Under the pieces are notes generated by a model. The model was given only the letters and a program-made list of their open reading frames with translations, made no database searches and was not told where the DNA came from. 64,000 bases of DNA, taken from positions 14,025,001 through 14,089,000 of the forward strand of contig CM072875.1 of NCBI GenBank assembly GCA_036937835.1, written 5' to 3'. A program made the position numbers and the translations under genes. Of the stretch, positions 1 to 12,271 are shown piece after piece (position 1 is the first letter of the stretch; each line of letters opens with the position of its first letter). Origin of the DNA: Pampus argenteus (Eukaryota > Chordata > Actinopteri > Scombriformes > Stromateidae).

Positions 1-43
1 ATGTGTATGTGAGGGTGGGATATGAGGTGAGGGGTGGTAGTGG

Positions 44-79
<36 letters not shown>

Positions 80-3000
80 GCGGGGTTTATTGTAAAAATG
101 CATTACTGAGCAGAACCATGTAGCTCAGCTATAGGCACTATGAACATTACCTGGTCTGCCTGCTGCTACACAAAGGTTAGCACACACTGGTAGAGCACCA
201 TGGTATAAATAGCAGCGCTGCATCAGATGACTTTCTATAGCTATTGGCTTGGCTAATTTACTTCAGAGCCAACATGCTGTAGATCGATGTAGTTAAGAGA
301 TGCATTAGCCTGGTTTTATGCAAAAAAGAAAAAGGGCTTAATGTTAACATGCAGAAACACTTTACTCGCAGTCGTGGTGTAATTGTATCACGCTGCCTCT
401 TTGTCTAGAACTCTTCAAGAATCAGAGGTGAAAAATCTCACTTTCTCCATCCAGTGCCCATATTCCTCTCAGCATTTATATTAAGTGTGTTTTTCTCCTT
501 ATACTAGTCACTGGTCCCCGTTCTCTTTTCCAATCTCTCGTTTCCCTTTATTTCTGTCTCTCCGTGTGGCAGTTAGTGTCAGGAGCCGTATAAGTGTCAC
601 ATCACATCAGCCTTGTTGGGCTCCGCGGTGGGCCTGAGTACGACAGCCCAGTCTGGCAGAGCAGATAGTAGCTGTGTGCAAATTGCTCTGCACTCTTAAA
701 AACGGCTCACCCATTTCCTAGAAACTCAATGGATTGGCTGCTTTTTGCCTCCAGGGAACGATGGGTTAATGTACATCAGGGAGGTTGCTGCCCTCTAATT
801 ACTTCACTGCCTTATTCACAAGAATTTACACAACTGTCCTGAAACGCAAACACAGAAATTGTATTCATCATACTGCTTCTTTCTATTTAAAAATGACTGA
901 ATATAATGGTGCCCAGCATTTAAGATGCGTGATGTAAGATTTGCAGTAATTGCACATGAATTGATGACAAAGGGGGGGATTAGTGTTATGTCTTCAGTGC
1001 AAACACTCCAAGCTGGGATTTGGCTCTGACTTTCCTTTGTAAGCAGAGTCAAACAAAGCAAAGCCACTAAATAGGGTCATGTGGTTTTCTAATGTTACAT
1101 GCAGGAATATCATATGATTCACACAGCATCAAGACTACAACAAATACTAGCTTCAAGCTAAATTCTTAGCATATGGCCAACTTATACAATAAATACCCGA
1201 AACAGAAGTGCCTTGTAGTGAAAGGATTGATTTTCTCCAGTAATGTGTTATTGAACGACTGTGTTCCTACTCTCCGACCAGCTCTAGTGGAGTTTTGTCA
1301 ATACGGAGTGGCTGCAGGGTAAATATCATGTGACAGAGGCCATGTATGATCAGAAATAAGGGGCGGGAGTATAGCAACAGGAAACCTATACAAATAAGCA
1401 AGGCTCAAACAAACATCTGCTCAGATAAGCTCTTTGCAGGGCGAGTTTACTATATAGCACGGCAGCAGGCTTTTCACAAGTAAACAATTATTTAGTAAAA
1501 ACAAGGAAGCAGCTCATGAGGGAAATTAGTTTGATCATTATTTTACCCAACTGAAATGGGAAATCCTGCAATAACAGCAATGAGGAAACATAACTGACTG
1601 ACTGGATGACATGTCTGCCACGGACTGCTTATTTTCATGCTTGTTAAACTACTATCGTGAATTCTAATTACCGACTTTCAGCCTGAAGCAAGAAACCATG
1701 AACAGCCTGTTTGTTGCAAACGGATCCACGTGTGTTATCTAACTATACTCCACAGTCCTGGTCCCAGTTACTAACTATACAGTTACTTTTCTAATAACCT
1801 TTAACCCCAATACTGAAGATATTCTCACAAACTTCTACCACTCTCAGTCATTGCTGAGGCACTCGAATACCATTGCAGAGGGTAAAGTGTATTTTTAACC
1901 TTTAATAATAAAAGCAGCTGAATAAAGAAAAGAATGGCTGTTCATGACCACTTCATTTACTCTATTACTCTACAATAGGAGGAGGAAAGTAAAATAGAAA
2001 AATATTGACCCTTAAAAAAACATTGTGCAGGCTTCCCCGCATCTTTGAGCTTGAAGAGGGTCGCTGAGCTATTGAACCATAAACTGTAAGATGATGTGAA
2101 AACAATGAACGCTGATGTCAAGTCCGTTTAAATTTGATAAAATGCTGTACAGTTTGACTCGACCGTATTGTCTTCTTCTGTCCTACCCTCTCTCCTTCGT
2201 CCTGGGAGCAGTCTAAACGGTTCATCTATTTTGGGAGAGCGGTGGAGCTTTTCAAGGTATACAGAATACAGTGTGGAGTAAATTAGTATGACAAGGTCAC
2301 TGAGGGCCCCTTCCTTCATCTCGCCCTTGCTCTCTCTCTTGTTTCCCTTCCCTCCACTTTTGCAACCTCCCTCTGCATTGGTCAGTTACCAAAGAAGCTT
2401 TTAAGGATCCATCACAGACCAGAATGTGCATCAACTGTACGACCTATTATCAAAAGTTCCTTGCTTCACATTCTTTGGCATTAGCACAACGTTCCCATTG
2501 CACTGATTGTTTAAACCTTTTACTATTAAGAGAGATAGTCCAATCAAAGAGGATTCATTACAGACTGCACAGGCTCTTCCTGCAGTGATGGGTAAAACGA
2601 GTCTTAATCATTATCAGATTATTGTTTAGCAGTAGGAAGGATTGAAATCTCAGGTAGAGGCACATGCTGGTACACTTAAATGAAAAATTAAAGAGTTCAC
2701 TTCAAGGGTAAGGAGGCTGGTAGTTGCTCAGTGATGACAATTTAGCTCGACATAGACACTCAGTTTAATAAATGTAAGGAGGTCACTGCGACACAATTAC
2801 TCTTCTTTCAGAATGCTATACCCTCAGATAGGAACATGGATTAAAGTGAAATAGCCTTTTGATTAGCTGTGTCTGGTTATAAATGAGAACAGCAACAGTG
2901 GGAAAAGACAGAGTATTAAAGGTGGTCAGTGTGGACAAAATGATTATAATCAAATAATCAAAACCACGTGATAACTCAGATCACGTTAATTCAAGTAGTT

Positions 3001-3651
3001 ATTTAGTCTTTTAGTGGTATATATGTTCAAGAAGTATAATAAGATTGAATTTTGTGACAGTTTTTGGTTAGAATCCAGATCATATATTTATATATATGAG
3101 ATTTTAACGTGATGTTTTCTCCGATGGCAGTGTTAAAATATTTACTCAGCCTTAACAAAGAACACTCCCTACAACTTTGAACCTGCAGTGCAACAAGAGC
3201 AGCGTTTACCTCCTAGACACAAAGATCCAAACAAACCAGTTTGGCATACAGGTAAATAAACCACCAATGTTCCATGGAATCGACCTGCATTCGCTGCGTA
3301 TGTTACTGCATCGCTGCTGTGACCTCTATGAACGCCTATACAAACTGAAACAACAACTACTACCTTTCAAAGTGCCTACAGCAAATGCAGGCCAGGTTTT
3401 ATCAGCAGCACCAGAGACATTCTGGATATTATGGTATTAGGGAAAATATTCACAGTCAACAAAAATGGCAATTTCAGCAACTGTTTTAAAAACTATAAAG
3501 AATTTTGAGTAAAGAATCAATGTAAACTTGAGTGTGTGTGTCATGCTAAAAATATAAAGCTTGACAGGTACAGGAGACAGCAGGTAAAGGATGAAGGGTT
3601 TAGCGAAGGGTCAAATAGCACAGGACTGTTAATTGTGAGTTAAAGACTTAC
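1..3651 (-). other. slc22a23 intron 3 (partial)
   Basis: I searched both strands for the next SLC22 exon, expected to encode a GKRF-type segment, and did not find it. Apart from a (GT)n tract at 46-76 the stretch is AT-rich non-coding sequence with only short unconvincing reading frames. Confidence 0.6.
46..76. repeat. (GT)n microsatellite
   Basis: About 15 uninterrupted GT units lie in the slc22a23 intron. Confidence 0.95.
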
Positions 3652-3806
3652 TGAGGACGTAGAGAGACAGGGTGATCCCTGCCAGGCAAAAGCCTTCAAA
3701 AAAGCGCAGGGTGCTGAACATGGGGACGTTGACAGAGAAGGCCACAGTCAAACCGAATACCAGCATGAACAGTACTGATATGATCAACACTGGGTGGCGG
3801 CCAAAC
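3652..3806 (-). CDS. slc22a23: slc22a23 coding exon 3 (MFS motif and TM3-TM4)
   Basis: This 155-base exon completes the split Trp codon and continues FGRHPVL, then FGLTVAFSVNVPMFSTLRFF and FCLAGITLSLYVL. It ends in phase 1 before gtaagt. The following residue would start with A, which fits the Arg that follows in the human protein. No further slc22a23 exon is recognisable between 1 and 3651. Confidence 0.9.
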
Positions 3807-6800
3807 CTACAGGAATGAGATAAAAAATATACATTTTGACACTTTCAATGTAAAAACATTGTGTTTCGATTCTACACAAATTGTCAAATCTTACCAATCT
3901 GCAAGGATTCCAAACACCAGGTATCCGAAGATGGATCCAACCAAGAGAGAGAACTTTGCAATGTGGACTTTCCATGCCGAGTCACACACCAGACCCCACT
4001 GTAGAGGCAAATACACACGAGTGTTACTTTCAAGACATTTGTGATGCATAAGTGAAAGACTTTTAAACTACTACAAGGATACACTAGGTCTGTCTTATTT
4101 ATGGGGGCATGATAACCACTCAAGACACATAACACTGAATACGAGAAGGGTACACATTGTCCTTATTGTCACTAGCTTTGTCTGTCTGCCGTGTGGTGCT
4201 CTGCAGGTAGCACACAGTCGGTTCATCTGAGGTTTTTTTTTTTTTTTTTTTTTTAAACTGCTCCTCATTTTCTTCAGAGACTGAAACTTTCCACCCCAGC
4301 AGTAGTGGGATTCCTAGGGCAAACAATGTAATTTGTGCCTGCTTTGCACAAATCAAACACGTCCTGTTTTTCCCCCGCTGCAGTAGCAACAAGTTGTGAC
4401 AAATGGACCCCATATACAGCACAAGCAGTGATCGTAACAAGGTACAGAAGCAAATAGAAAGCTTGTAGGAAGAAATTCACAACCCAAAAAAAAAAATGCT
4501 ACCTGGACATGTGACTAGGACATCTATTGATTGTATTATTATATTTTATATTATTATATTATTATAATTTGCCAACATATGCATCTCAGCTGTCTGTGCT
4601 TCTGTGCGAGTACGGTGCCCACAGCAGGTGGATAGCACATGAGAAGCTGATCAACACTGACCTCGGTTCTGACCTTCTTATAAAAACTGTAAGAACAAAC
4701 TGCTCTTGCTACTCACAACCTCACATCACAGTGACGTGTTGAGAATGGAACGCTCCAGGATTACTAAGAGCCAACTAGCAAATCACATGATCCAGGCATG
4801 CCACTCATTCATGGTTTCAGTATCAATGTCAGCAGAGAAAGAGACATAGGGTAGGCAAACAAGTTCCCGTTTCACAAACATTGCACAACACAAGGATATA
4901 TTAAAATGCAGGACTGTGACAAACTGACATATGCACTGGAATGAAACTGAGTGTGTGATTAAACAGGGACAGGCACTGTGTAGCTGGATGATCACAGACA
5001 AATGACTAATGTTGTAAAATACCAACATATCATTCCCAAGTCACATGCCAGAGACAAAGCAAAGCAAACAATTTACAAGTGTTAAGCGTTGAAATGTATA
5101 GGGCAGAGCATGGTTGGTTTTGATTGTCTAAGTATCATTAATATGCTTTATTTAAAAGCATTTGCCACTTCGGATGTATTATTAATGAGGTCTCTCTCCT
5201 GGCCAACACTGTTCAAGCTCATACACAGTCATTAATGGACACTGCTATTAGCACTAGTGGACTTTCAGCTTTAGCAGAGCAGAGAAATCTCAACAAACTG
5301 TAGCTCAAACTAGGCACGGATTGAATCCATACAGCTTGTCTGCTATGCGCCTATTATTTCTGTCAGTTGGTTTCTTGCTATTGTCCTGCTCGTTTGGGAC
5401 TAATGAATAGAAGTCAGTGTGTAGAGTTGGGTTAGAAGCATATAAATCTATTGGCTGACAGAAATGCGAAACAATGAAGTGCCTGAGGCAAATCAGTTAA
5501 AATCCCTGGGGGTGTCTGCTGACCTCTCTCAAATGACTGGACAGCAATAAACAGCTTACACCATCAAGTCTCATTACGTCACAGGAAGATGCTCTCAACT
5601 ACAGCTGTACATTGCTGCACTCGTTGAACTACAGAGTAGTGGGTGGGGGGTTTTCAAAGGGGTGGGTGCAGGTGGTGAGCAAGAGAGAAAGAGAAATAGA
5701 GGAAAGCACAGGAGGAATAAAGAAAATTAAAATAGCAACTATAAAATGTAGAAGTGGAACAGAAAAATGGAGATGTGCAAAGAAGGAAAAGTATGGAAAT
5801 GATACCAAGACAAAGAAAAAGGGGATATAGATGCTTAAAAGCAGTTGTGAGGAGAAGACAGCGAACACATGGAGAGACTGCTGCATAGTTACTGCCTAGC
5901 AACAGACTATGCTGTGGTTGACAAACTCCTTCTGCTTCCAAGTGCAAGTTTTTAGCACCACTGCCTCACCCATGGGTTGAAATCCTCTAATGTGGGCGTA
6001 GGTCAGGGGAAAGGAGAATAAGGAGAGCGATGTAAAAGGAGGGTGAATGAGAGCAAAAAGATAAATCTATACTACCCGTACTTATTTTCCATTGCAGTTT
6101 TGAAGTACAGAAAAGTCAGAAAAGGAGGAAGCAATAGTCATATCTGACATTGGAGCCTGAGGGATTGTGAGCATGTTTAGGTATCTAGGCGTGCCCATGT
6201 TTCAACAAATGTCTAATGTGGCCTCTGGATTATACTATACTGTACATCAGATGATAAACACATTTCTGACAAGCCATTATATTTTTCCTGCAACCAACAG
6301 CGAAGTTGGGGAAATTATAGACCTTTGCTTATCAATCTCATCAATCATTGCCTCTTTTTATTGACAGTGAAACCATGACTACTGTACACAGCTCTGTCAA
6401 CAAAGCGTCCTGATGATCCACTCCTACAACCTAAATTCCATCACACAATCCTAAAAAAAACAAAAACGCAACCTTAAAACTATGACCAAGGGTCAGGCAC
6501 CCCACAATGTTCACCCCTCCCGAATACAAAACAGCACTTATCATGAGCCTGCAGTACACACACACTCGCACAGAATGCCTCAAAGTTTTATCTCCTGGTC
6601 ACACCAGTGCTTCCTCCCAGCTGATTGGTTGTCTGTGAGTGGCTGTCATTGTGTGCTGACTGGGTATCTGCAGCGGGGTCATTGCCTTGCGACAGCTGAC
6701 ACTGCTTCAAAGTATCCCACACTGATCCTGGGTCTGTGGAAGGAGCCAGCCAGCTGGGTAAACAGTATGAAGAGACAGTGCAGAGAGGCCTGCATGAATG

Positions 6801-9800
6801 TTCATCTTCAGTGTCATCTTTCAAATCTATGGGCGTCAAACCTTCAGTACAGTGATCTGGGTGTAGACACCAATGTACTTTTACTACATATCTTTCTTAT
6901 CACTTCCATACAATACTCTAACCTGTTTTCTTACAGAAATGGGCACTGACATACTGTATAATTACACCGTGTAGGGCTGCAACTAACGATTCATTTTATT
7001 ATTTCTCAATTAACCCATTACATTGTTACATTTATAGAAATTGAAAAAAAAAAAAAACATTTTGCTTTTTTTCCTTAATTAAGTTTTAGATACTATAATC
7101 ATTAACAACTGCTAAATGTCAAATGTACCCGACTAATAGACAACAACCTAACTGTCAAAGGGATCCATGGAGAGGTTAATATTTGCTTTGAGGAGGTTCT
7201 TAGCCACTATTTCGGGCAGCGTGTGCAGCTGCTACCCATCTGAATGGGAGTGGAGTAGGGAAGGTTGCAGAGAGACTAGGTCTGTCTCTGAGTAATGATA
7301 CATTCTCATTTCTTAGGCTCAGTCCAATTACGACAGACCCTGAGGAGAGAATTGACTCAATTAGAAAGGGTCTCCACATTAACCACTTTGGATCCTTCAC
7401 CACCACCTCAACCTTCGCCATCTCCTTTAAAGCCTTCTTTCCGTGATGCCCTGAATATCTATACACACACACACACACAATATACACGTTGTCCATGTGT
7501 AATATTAAGGATCAACAGTGTAGTATGGGCTTAAGAGTGTTACATTTTGAAAGCGAGATACTACCACGTTTCGTCAGTGCTGACACTCTGCTAGGCATCA
7601 AGTGTCACAGTTAGCTGCACCCAGTCATGTGAAGTTATGCCTATGTAATCCAAACAGAGGAGGAAATGCAAAGTCATCGCTTCCTGATGTAGTGTCACAT
7701 CACACTTTCTGCACCATGGTAGGAGAAAGAGGAGGCTTGCAAGAGTGAGAAGCAGGTCATTAACAGAGGCAAGATGGATCACCAAGAGGAGAGTCAATTC
7801 TGCTTCAGTTTTGGCTCCACTTTGGGATTTTTCTGCATGCCACCTGATTCAACCTCTCCTGATGGTGACCTTGTCAGAATGTAGGTTTCATGGGTCAAGG
7901 AAGACGAGTACAGTCAGACACTTTGACTGACTGCTCAGACCTGTCACTGATCTGCAGTGGTGGTAGTGTCAACATGACATTTTCTGTATGTGTGCAACAG
8001 CAACACAAATGTGAATGTCTACAGGTTGCACTGACCAGCATGGGTGTACAGTGGTGTAAAAAAAAAGAGTTTGCCCCGTCCTGATCTGAATCCTACTGAG
8101 ATGCTGTGGCATGACATTAAAAAGGCGGTTCATACTCGAAAACCCTCCAATGCTGAATTACAACAATTCTGCTGAAGATGAGTGGGCCTAAATTCCTCCA
8201 CAGCGCTGTGAAAGACTCAGTGAAAGTTATTGCAAAACACTTGATTGCAGTTGTTGCTGCAAAGGGTGGCCCAACCAGTTATTAGGTTTAGGGGACAATC
8301 ACTTTTTCACACAGGGCCATGTAGGTCTGGATTTTGTTTTCCCATTAATAACAACAGCAACCTTCATTTAAAATCTGCATTTTATGTTTACTTGTGTTTT
8401 TTTTTTTACTATATTTAAATTTATTTGATGGCCTGAAACATTTAAGTGTGCAAAAAATTAGGGAAATCAGGAAGGGGACAAACACTTTTTCACACCACTG
8501 TAGCTGCGGTGTGTTCAGTGCTATACCTTCCCATCGCCCATCAGAGCGGAGACATTTTTTTGATAGTTTGTAATGTGGAATCACCCAATCAATTTCTATA
8601 ACATATGACTTCATAATCACCTGCAATTTAAGAGTATAAATGCCCTCATCCATAAAAACAGTTTATTAGCCTAGCCAGAATATTAAATCAAGACGTAAAC
8701 TGTGCCTCACTGTCTGGTCGTTACTGATTTGAAATGCCACAGCTGCATTTTATTTGCTTTATTTAAACGGGAACATCATCAGCGATAAGGCTGTTGGCAC
8801 CACAGTGGACACAAGCGCACAGTGCCAGAACCCCCCTCCCATAGCACTTAGATGCTTCAAAGCCCATCCACACATCAAACTCATCCTGATAAGCCTTTTG
8901 ATTACATGCATGCTAAACTCTTCAGAGGCAAAAGAAATGGTAGATTAATGTGCAATTTGCTGTCCTTGTTCGTGTGAGGTTGCCGGGAAAGTGTATCTCG
9001 GGTTTAGACTTTTTGTAAGCGAAACTGCTTTAGCTTTCTGCTTTTCAAGTACTCAAGTGTGAGTCTTTTCCATTTAGATCACAATATCCTATCAATATTC
9101 AAGTTACACAGAGAGAGCTCAGTGAATCAAAGTCGGATGCGTTTTTCTTGTACAAAAATTTAAAAAAGCGATATCTTTATACAAGTATGCAGAATCCTCA
9201 ATAGGAGGAGTAATGAGATATGAAACCATTCCTCAAGTTAACACACTGTGCAGGCCGACTAAAACGACTGCAGGCCTATAGTGTCTCTCCTCAGCCTGGC
9301 CTGTAAAGATAGGAATATTACAATGTTATACTACACTGGTAAAGACGCTGCCCAGAATGAGACCTATAAGAATATTTCCCCCGGTGTTTGGTTAGGGCAG
9401 TGATAGGGCAGGTGATGTTTGGCCAGGGATGGGGTTGCATTATTCTAGAGAGTGCACTAATGACCTTTGCTCCAAATCAAAGGCTGCATGTCCATTATGT
9501 CCATTACAACAAGCCATGGCAGTTTTGCCCAATGTGCCAATGGTGGCGTCTCTTCACTTTTGTCAGCTGTTGCGGTGACTCACTGTCAGCATGATGCATG
9601 CTCTCACCTATACAAGCCCACTACTTTTTGGTCCAATATTAGACTATATTAGCGGTTCTGTGAATCCCTACAGAACAAAAAAAAAAAAAAAAAGGGAATC
9701 AGACAGTGCTAGACCCAGTGTAGAGAACAGCACGCCTCCAATGAAACCATGTATGTCAAAGGACATCACTTGTGCGCAATTAACGTGCTTGAAGGTGATG

Positions 9801-10388
9801 TTATTATACGTCTCTGGTGTTAAGTGACAGAATTTTCTCCCTCTTACTAACAATGAATCGATCCTTATAGGATTGGAGCGGACAGGGTGTCACAAATGCA
9901 TAAGACAATATGTTAGAAAAGAATAGCCATCCTCAAGATGAACAGCTTACCTTGGTAACCACATTCTGCACAAGTCCCGTGTGTAGCTCAAATGTCCACT
10001 CGCTGCAACTACACTGCGTGTTGTTCGTGTCATTGTGGCTGCCGTAACTTCCATTGGCATAGATAAGAGCCGGTCGAGCGCTGATATTTTTTGGACTGTC
10101 TAACAACGAGGAATGACTTGGAGTCGTATTAGTCAGGTTTCCTAAAGGCTGGATGCATGTGTTGTTTGGCTGGGCGAGGAGGAAATTGTCAGAGTACTGA
10201 CTGAATCCAATGAATAACGCCGGAATCCATGTCAGCACGATCAGCTGTTTCTGGTACTTCCCAAATCCGCCGAGAAATGGGAGAACAGAACCGTCGATGC
10301 GTGTCAGCAGTCCCGGCGACGTGGTTTCGGGGGACACGAAGCCGTTCTCCGGTTGATGGTCCTCCGTGTCGAGCTGCACCACGGCCAT
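3652..10388 (-). CDS. slc22a23: SLC22A23-like transporter, first three coding exons (gene continues beyond left edge)
   Basis: This is the 5' part of a major-facilitator transporter of the SLC22 family. The coding exons, in transcript order, are 9951-10388, 3895-3998 and 3652-3806, about 233 residues of an expected ~690. Phases agree across both junctions (0, then 2) and exon 3 leaves phase 1. The ATG at 10386-10388 has G at -3 and G at +4 and opens MAVVQLDTEDHQ. TM1 lies around residues 42-60 (LTWIPALFIGF). A large loop follows with several N-X-S/T sites (NNT, NTT, NGS, NDT, NNT). LVQNVVTK then joins WGLVCDSAWK, matching remembered human SLC22A23. The motif between TM2 and TM3 reads GYLVFGILADWFGRHPVL, with His where Arg is usual. 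The substrate of SLC22A23 is not established, so none is claimed. SLC22A17 is a less likely alternative because its N-terminus differs. Confidence 0.9.
3895..3998 (-). CDS. slc22a23: slc22a23 coding exon 2 (TM2 region)
   Basis: This 104-base exon is flanked by a minus-strand AG acceptor (3999-4000) and a gtaaga donor (3893-3894). It encodes WGLVCDSAWKVHIAK, then the second membrane helix, and ends in a split Trp codon just after LAD. The match to the same segment of SLC22A23 is strong. Confidence 0.9.
4233..4254. repeat. T22 homopolymer
   Basis: A run of 22 T in slc22a23 intron 1, between exon 2 and the rest of the intron. It is a likely site of length error in assembly. Confidence 0.9.
8049..8500 (+). 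mobile_element. Internally deleted Tc1/mariner-type DNA transposon
   Basis: A 452-base element is flanked by TA on both sides (8047-8048 and 8501-8502), as expected for Tc1/mariner target duplication. Its ends are inverted repeats: 8049-8083 begins CAGTGGTGTAAAAAA, and the reverse complement of 8466-8500 begins CAGTGGTGTGAAAAA, both running on through a TTTG(C/T)CCC...TCCTGA segment. Between them is only the tail of a transposase reading frame, so most of the usual ~1.3-1.6 kb element is gone. It sits in slc22a23 intron 1. Confidence 0.85.
8083..8285 (+). pseudogene. Tc1-type transposase C-terminal remnant
   Basis: The plus strand encodes DLNPTEMLWHDIKKAV followed by HTRKPSNAELQQFC, a hallmark C-terminal block of Tc1-family DDE transposases. 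A stop and a frame change follow near 8173. The original C-terminus AVVAAKGGPTSY and a TAG stop can then be read at 8247-8285. The N-terminal DNA-binding region and most of the catalytic core are absent, so it cannot make an active enzyme. Confidence 0.85.
9677..9693. repeat. A17 homopolymer
   Basis: An adenine run of about 17 in slc22a23 intron 1, with no clear retroelement body upstream. Confidence 0.8.
9951..10388 (-). CDS. slc22a23: slc22a23 coding exon 1 (N-terminus, TM1, glycosylated loop)
   Basis: This exon has 146 codons and ends AAG followed by gtaagc on the minus strand, phase 0. It holds the cytosolic N-terminus, the conserved LPFLGGFGKYQK stretch, the first membrane helix and most of the first extracellular loop. 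The reading frame stays open upstream to about 10463, but only non-ATG codons are available there, so the ATG at 10388 is taken as the start. The upstream 10389-10650 probably holds the 5'UTR. A minus-strand TATATA lies near 10632, about 245 bases before the ATG, but its role is unproven. Confidence 0.9.
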
Positions 10389-12246
10389 CGCGGTCTCGCC
10401 GATAGATGCCTCCGTTGTGTAGAGAAGCCGGGTTTGCAGTGCTACCCCCTGTCGACTCCACAATGCGTCAATGCCCCCAGCTCCGGCGGTGAAAGCCGTG
10501 CGCAGTCAATCACGAGAATGGAAATAAGACGCACCTCTTTATCATCAGGAAGCACTTCCCTCCGTCTGCCACCAAAAAAGCCGTGTGGGGGCTCACTGTA
10601 GACTCAAGATCAGATACAAAATGCGGAGTGTATATAGACGATGACTTGAAAAAACTATTTCATCATCGTTTCCGTCACCTGATTAATTGTATCTTTCCCG
10701 GTGAGCAGTGGCAACATTGCCCTAGGAAGTGTTTCCTGTGGAAGCCACAGGTAACACACCTGCCCATAAAGGCTGTGTGCTGTTGACTCAACCCCAACAT
10801 GGCCACCTGTAACTAATGGCAACCACTATGAAAGGTAAAATTCTCATTCTGTGTGCAGCAGTTGATCACGTCAGACACAGGAGAACATGTTAAGTCTTGT
10901 TCCACTGCGACTTATTATATCAACACCAACACTTCATATATATTCCTAACAAATGAATATAGTATTGACTATGTATTATTTTCGTAGTGCATATTGTTGC
11001 TAATATATGCAAATTAAACCGCTGTATGACATACTGTCACAACCTGGCTCAAGGCTGGACAAAAAAATAAAAATAATTTTACAAATTATCAATAGAGAAA
11101 TAAAACTAAACATAACCAAATATAGTGAAACCCAGAGAAAAGATGATAAGTGACCACAGATCAAATTTACTGGAGCAAAATTTAATAAAAGTTCTTATAC
11201 TGAATGACTCCTCGTCGTCTCTGCAGGATCCTGGTGGGCGGAGTTGGGTCGTCAGGTAGATTCACATCACCTGGACTGACATATAAACTGGTGGCGGTTT
11301 ATATAGAAGTTCCTAGTAATATTCCTAAATGTTTCCCATGAAATATAAATACAAACAGAAGAGTCCAAAAGTCTAAATCTGTACATACACAAATAAATAC
11401 ATGCAAATAATTTAAATAGACGACACAGGTGTCCTATCAGCGTGGGTTAGGAGGTGGAACTAGCTCTGTCTCCGCCCATTTGTGCAGCAAACAACCAAAA
11501 CAGGTCTATTATAGCTATAAATGGATGATATTTAATTTGTAATAGTTGTTTCAAACGTCATATTTGAGCAAACATATACAGCTGGAAATTACTTGTGATT
11601 ATTGTTCAGGGATAATATTGTATGTGCAATGTGTGGTAGTTGCACTCAAATGAAATATCTTGATAGTTAGTGTTCATCCATAGGTTGAAATACATAAGGG
11701 AAAAAAAAAAATTGGATGTCTAACTTACAGACTCCACTCAGCATTTTAGGCATTCATTAAAGGATCATTTCACCACAGTGAACAGTCAAGTTTGGAGTTG
11801 TGAATTTTTATGAAAGGATTTTTTTTAAAATTAAGATTGACCTTAGTTCTTTTTCAGCAGATAAGTGGTTGAAGTGAACATTAAACTACGTTTTATTTAT
11901 GAACTAAAGAGATAAATAATCAAATGCTGGAAGAAGACAAACTGCCCAAACCTTTGCTTTATAGTCGACTATTATTAATCTATAAAGCTTTAATAAATAA
12001 TTCAGTACCCATCAATTAAGACACAACTCATAAAACCTGTATAAAGTATGTCCTATTAGAGTGTCATTCTTTATAGCAGTAACATATTATTATTCTGGGT
12101 TTCACCTTTTTAATTAGCTACAGCTTTTCATTAATATCGCATTATTATTCCTTCGATATTTTACAAACTGTCACAAAACCAAACCTTTAACCTAATTGTA
12201 GTCACACATTAAGTGATCACTCAGATTTAACCCGAACATGATCTTT

Positions 12247-12271
12247 TGTGTGTGTGTGTGTGTGTGTGTGT
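12247..12271. repeat. (TG)n microsatellite
   Basis: About 12 TG units in the slc22a23-dsp intergenic region. Confidence 0.9.

Larger units (their letters stand above)
3999..9950 (-). other. slc22a23 intron 1
   Basis: This is an intron of about 6 kb between coding exons 1 and 2. It contains a T22 run (4233-4254), a purine-rich plus strand around 5670-5830, a short (AC)n near 7460, the Tc1-type deletion derivative at 8049-8500 and an A17 run (9677-9693). No coding exon is recognisable. Confidence 0.7.

Noticed and set aside
3177..3440. 87-codon open frame before slc22a23 exon 3
   Set aside because: Wrong strand for the host gene, non-ATG start, no known domain.
6482..6949. 155-codon open frame on the plus strand in slc22a23 intron 1
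   Set aside because: No recognisable domain, composition like the surrounding intron, no splice or promoter context. The overlapping minus-strand frame (6588-6839) starts at a non-ATG codon and does not resemble an alternative transporter N-terminus.
6973..7150. GGGCTGCAACTAACGATT motif, resembling a common fish interspersed repeat
   Set aside because: Only the first ~20 bases resemble what I remember of that repeat. The rest is too diverged to delimit an element.
10389..10463. N-terminal extension of slc22a23 upstream of the ATG at 10388
   Set aside because: The frame is open, but the only candidate starts there are TTG-type codons. The ATG at 10388 has a good context and suits the family.
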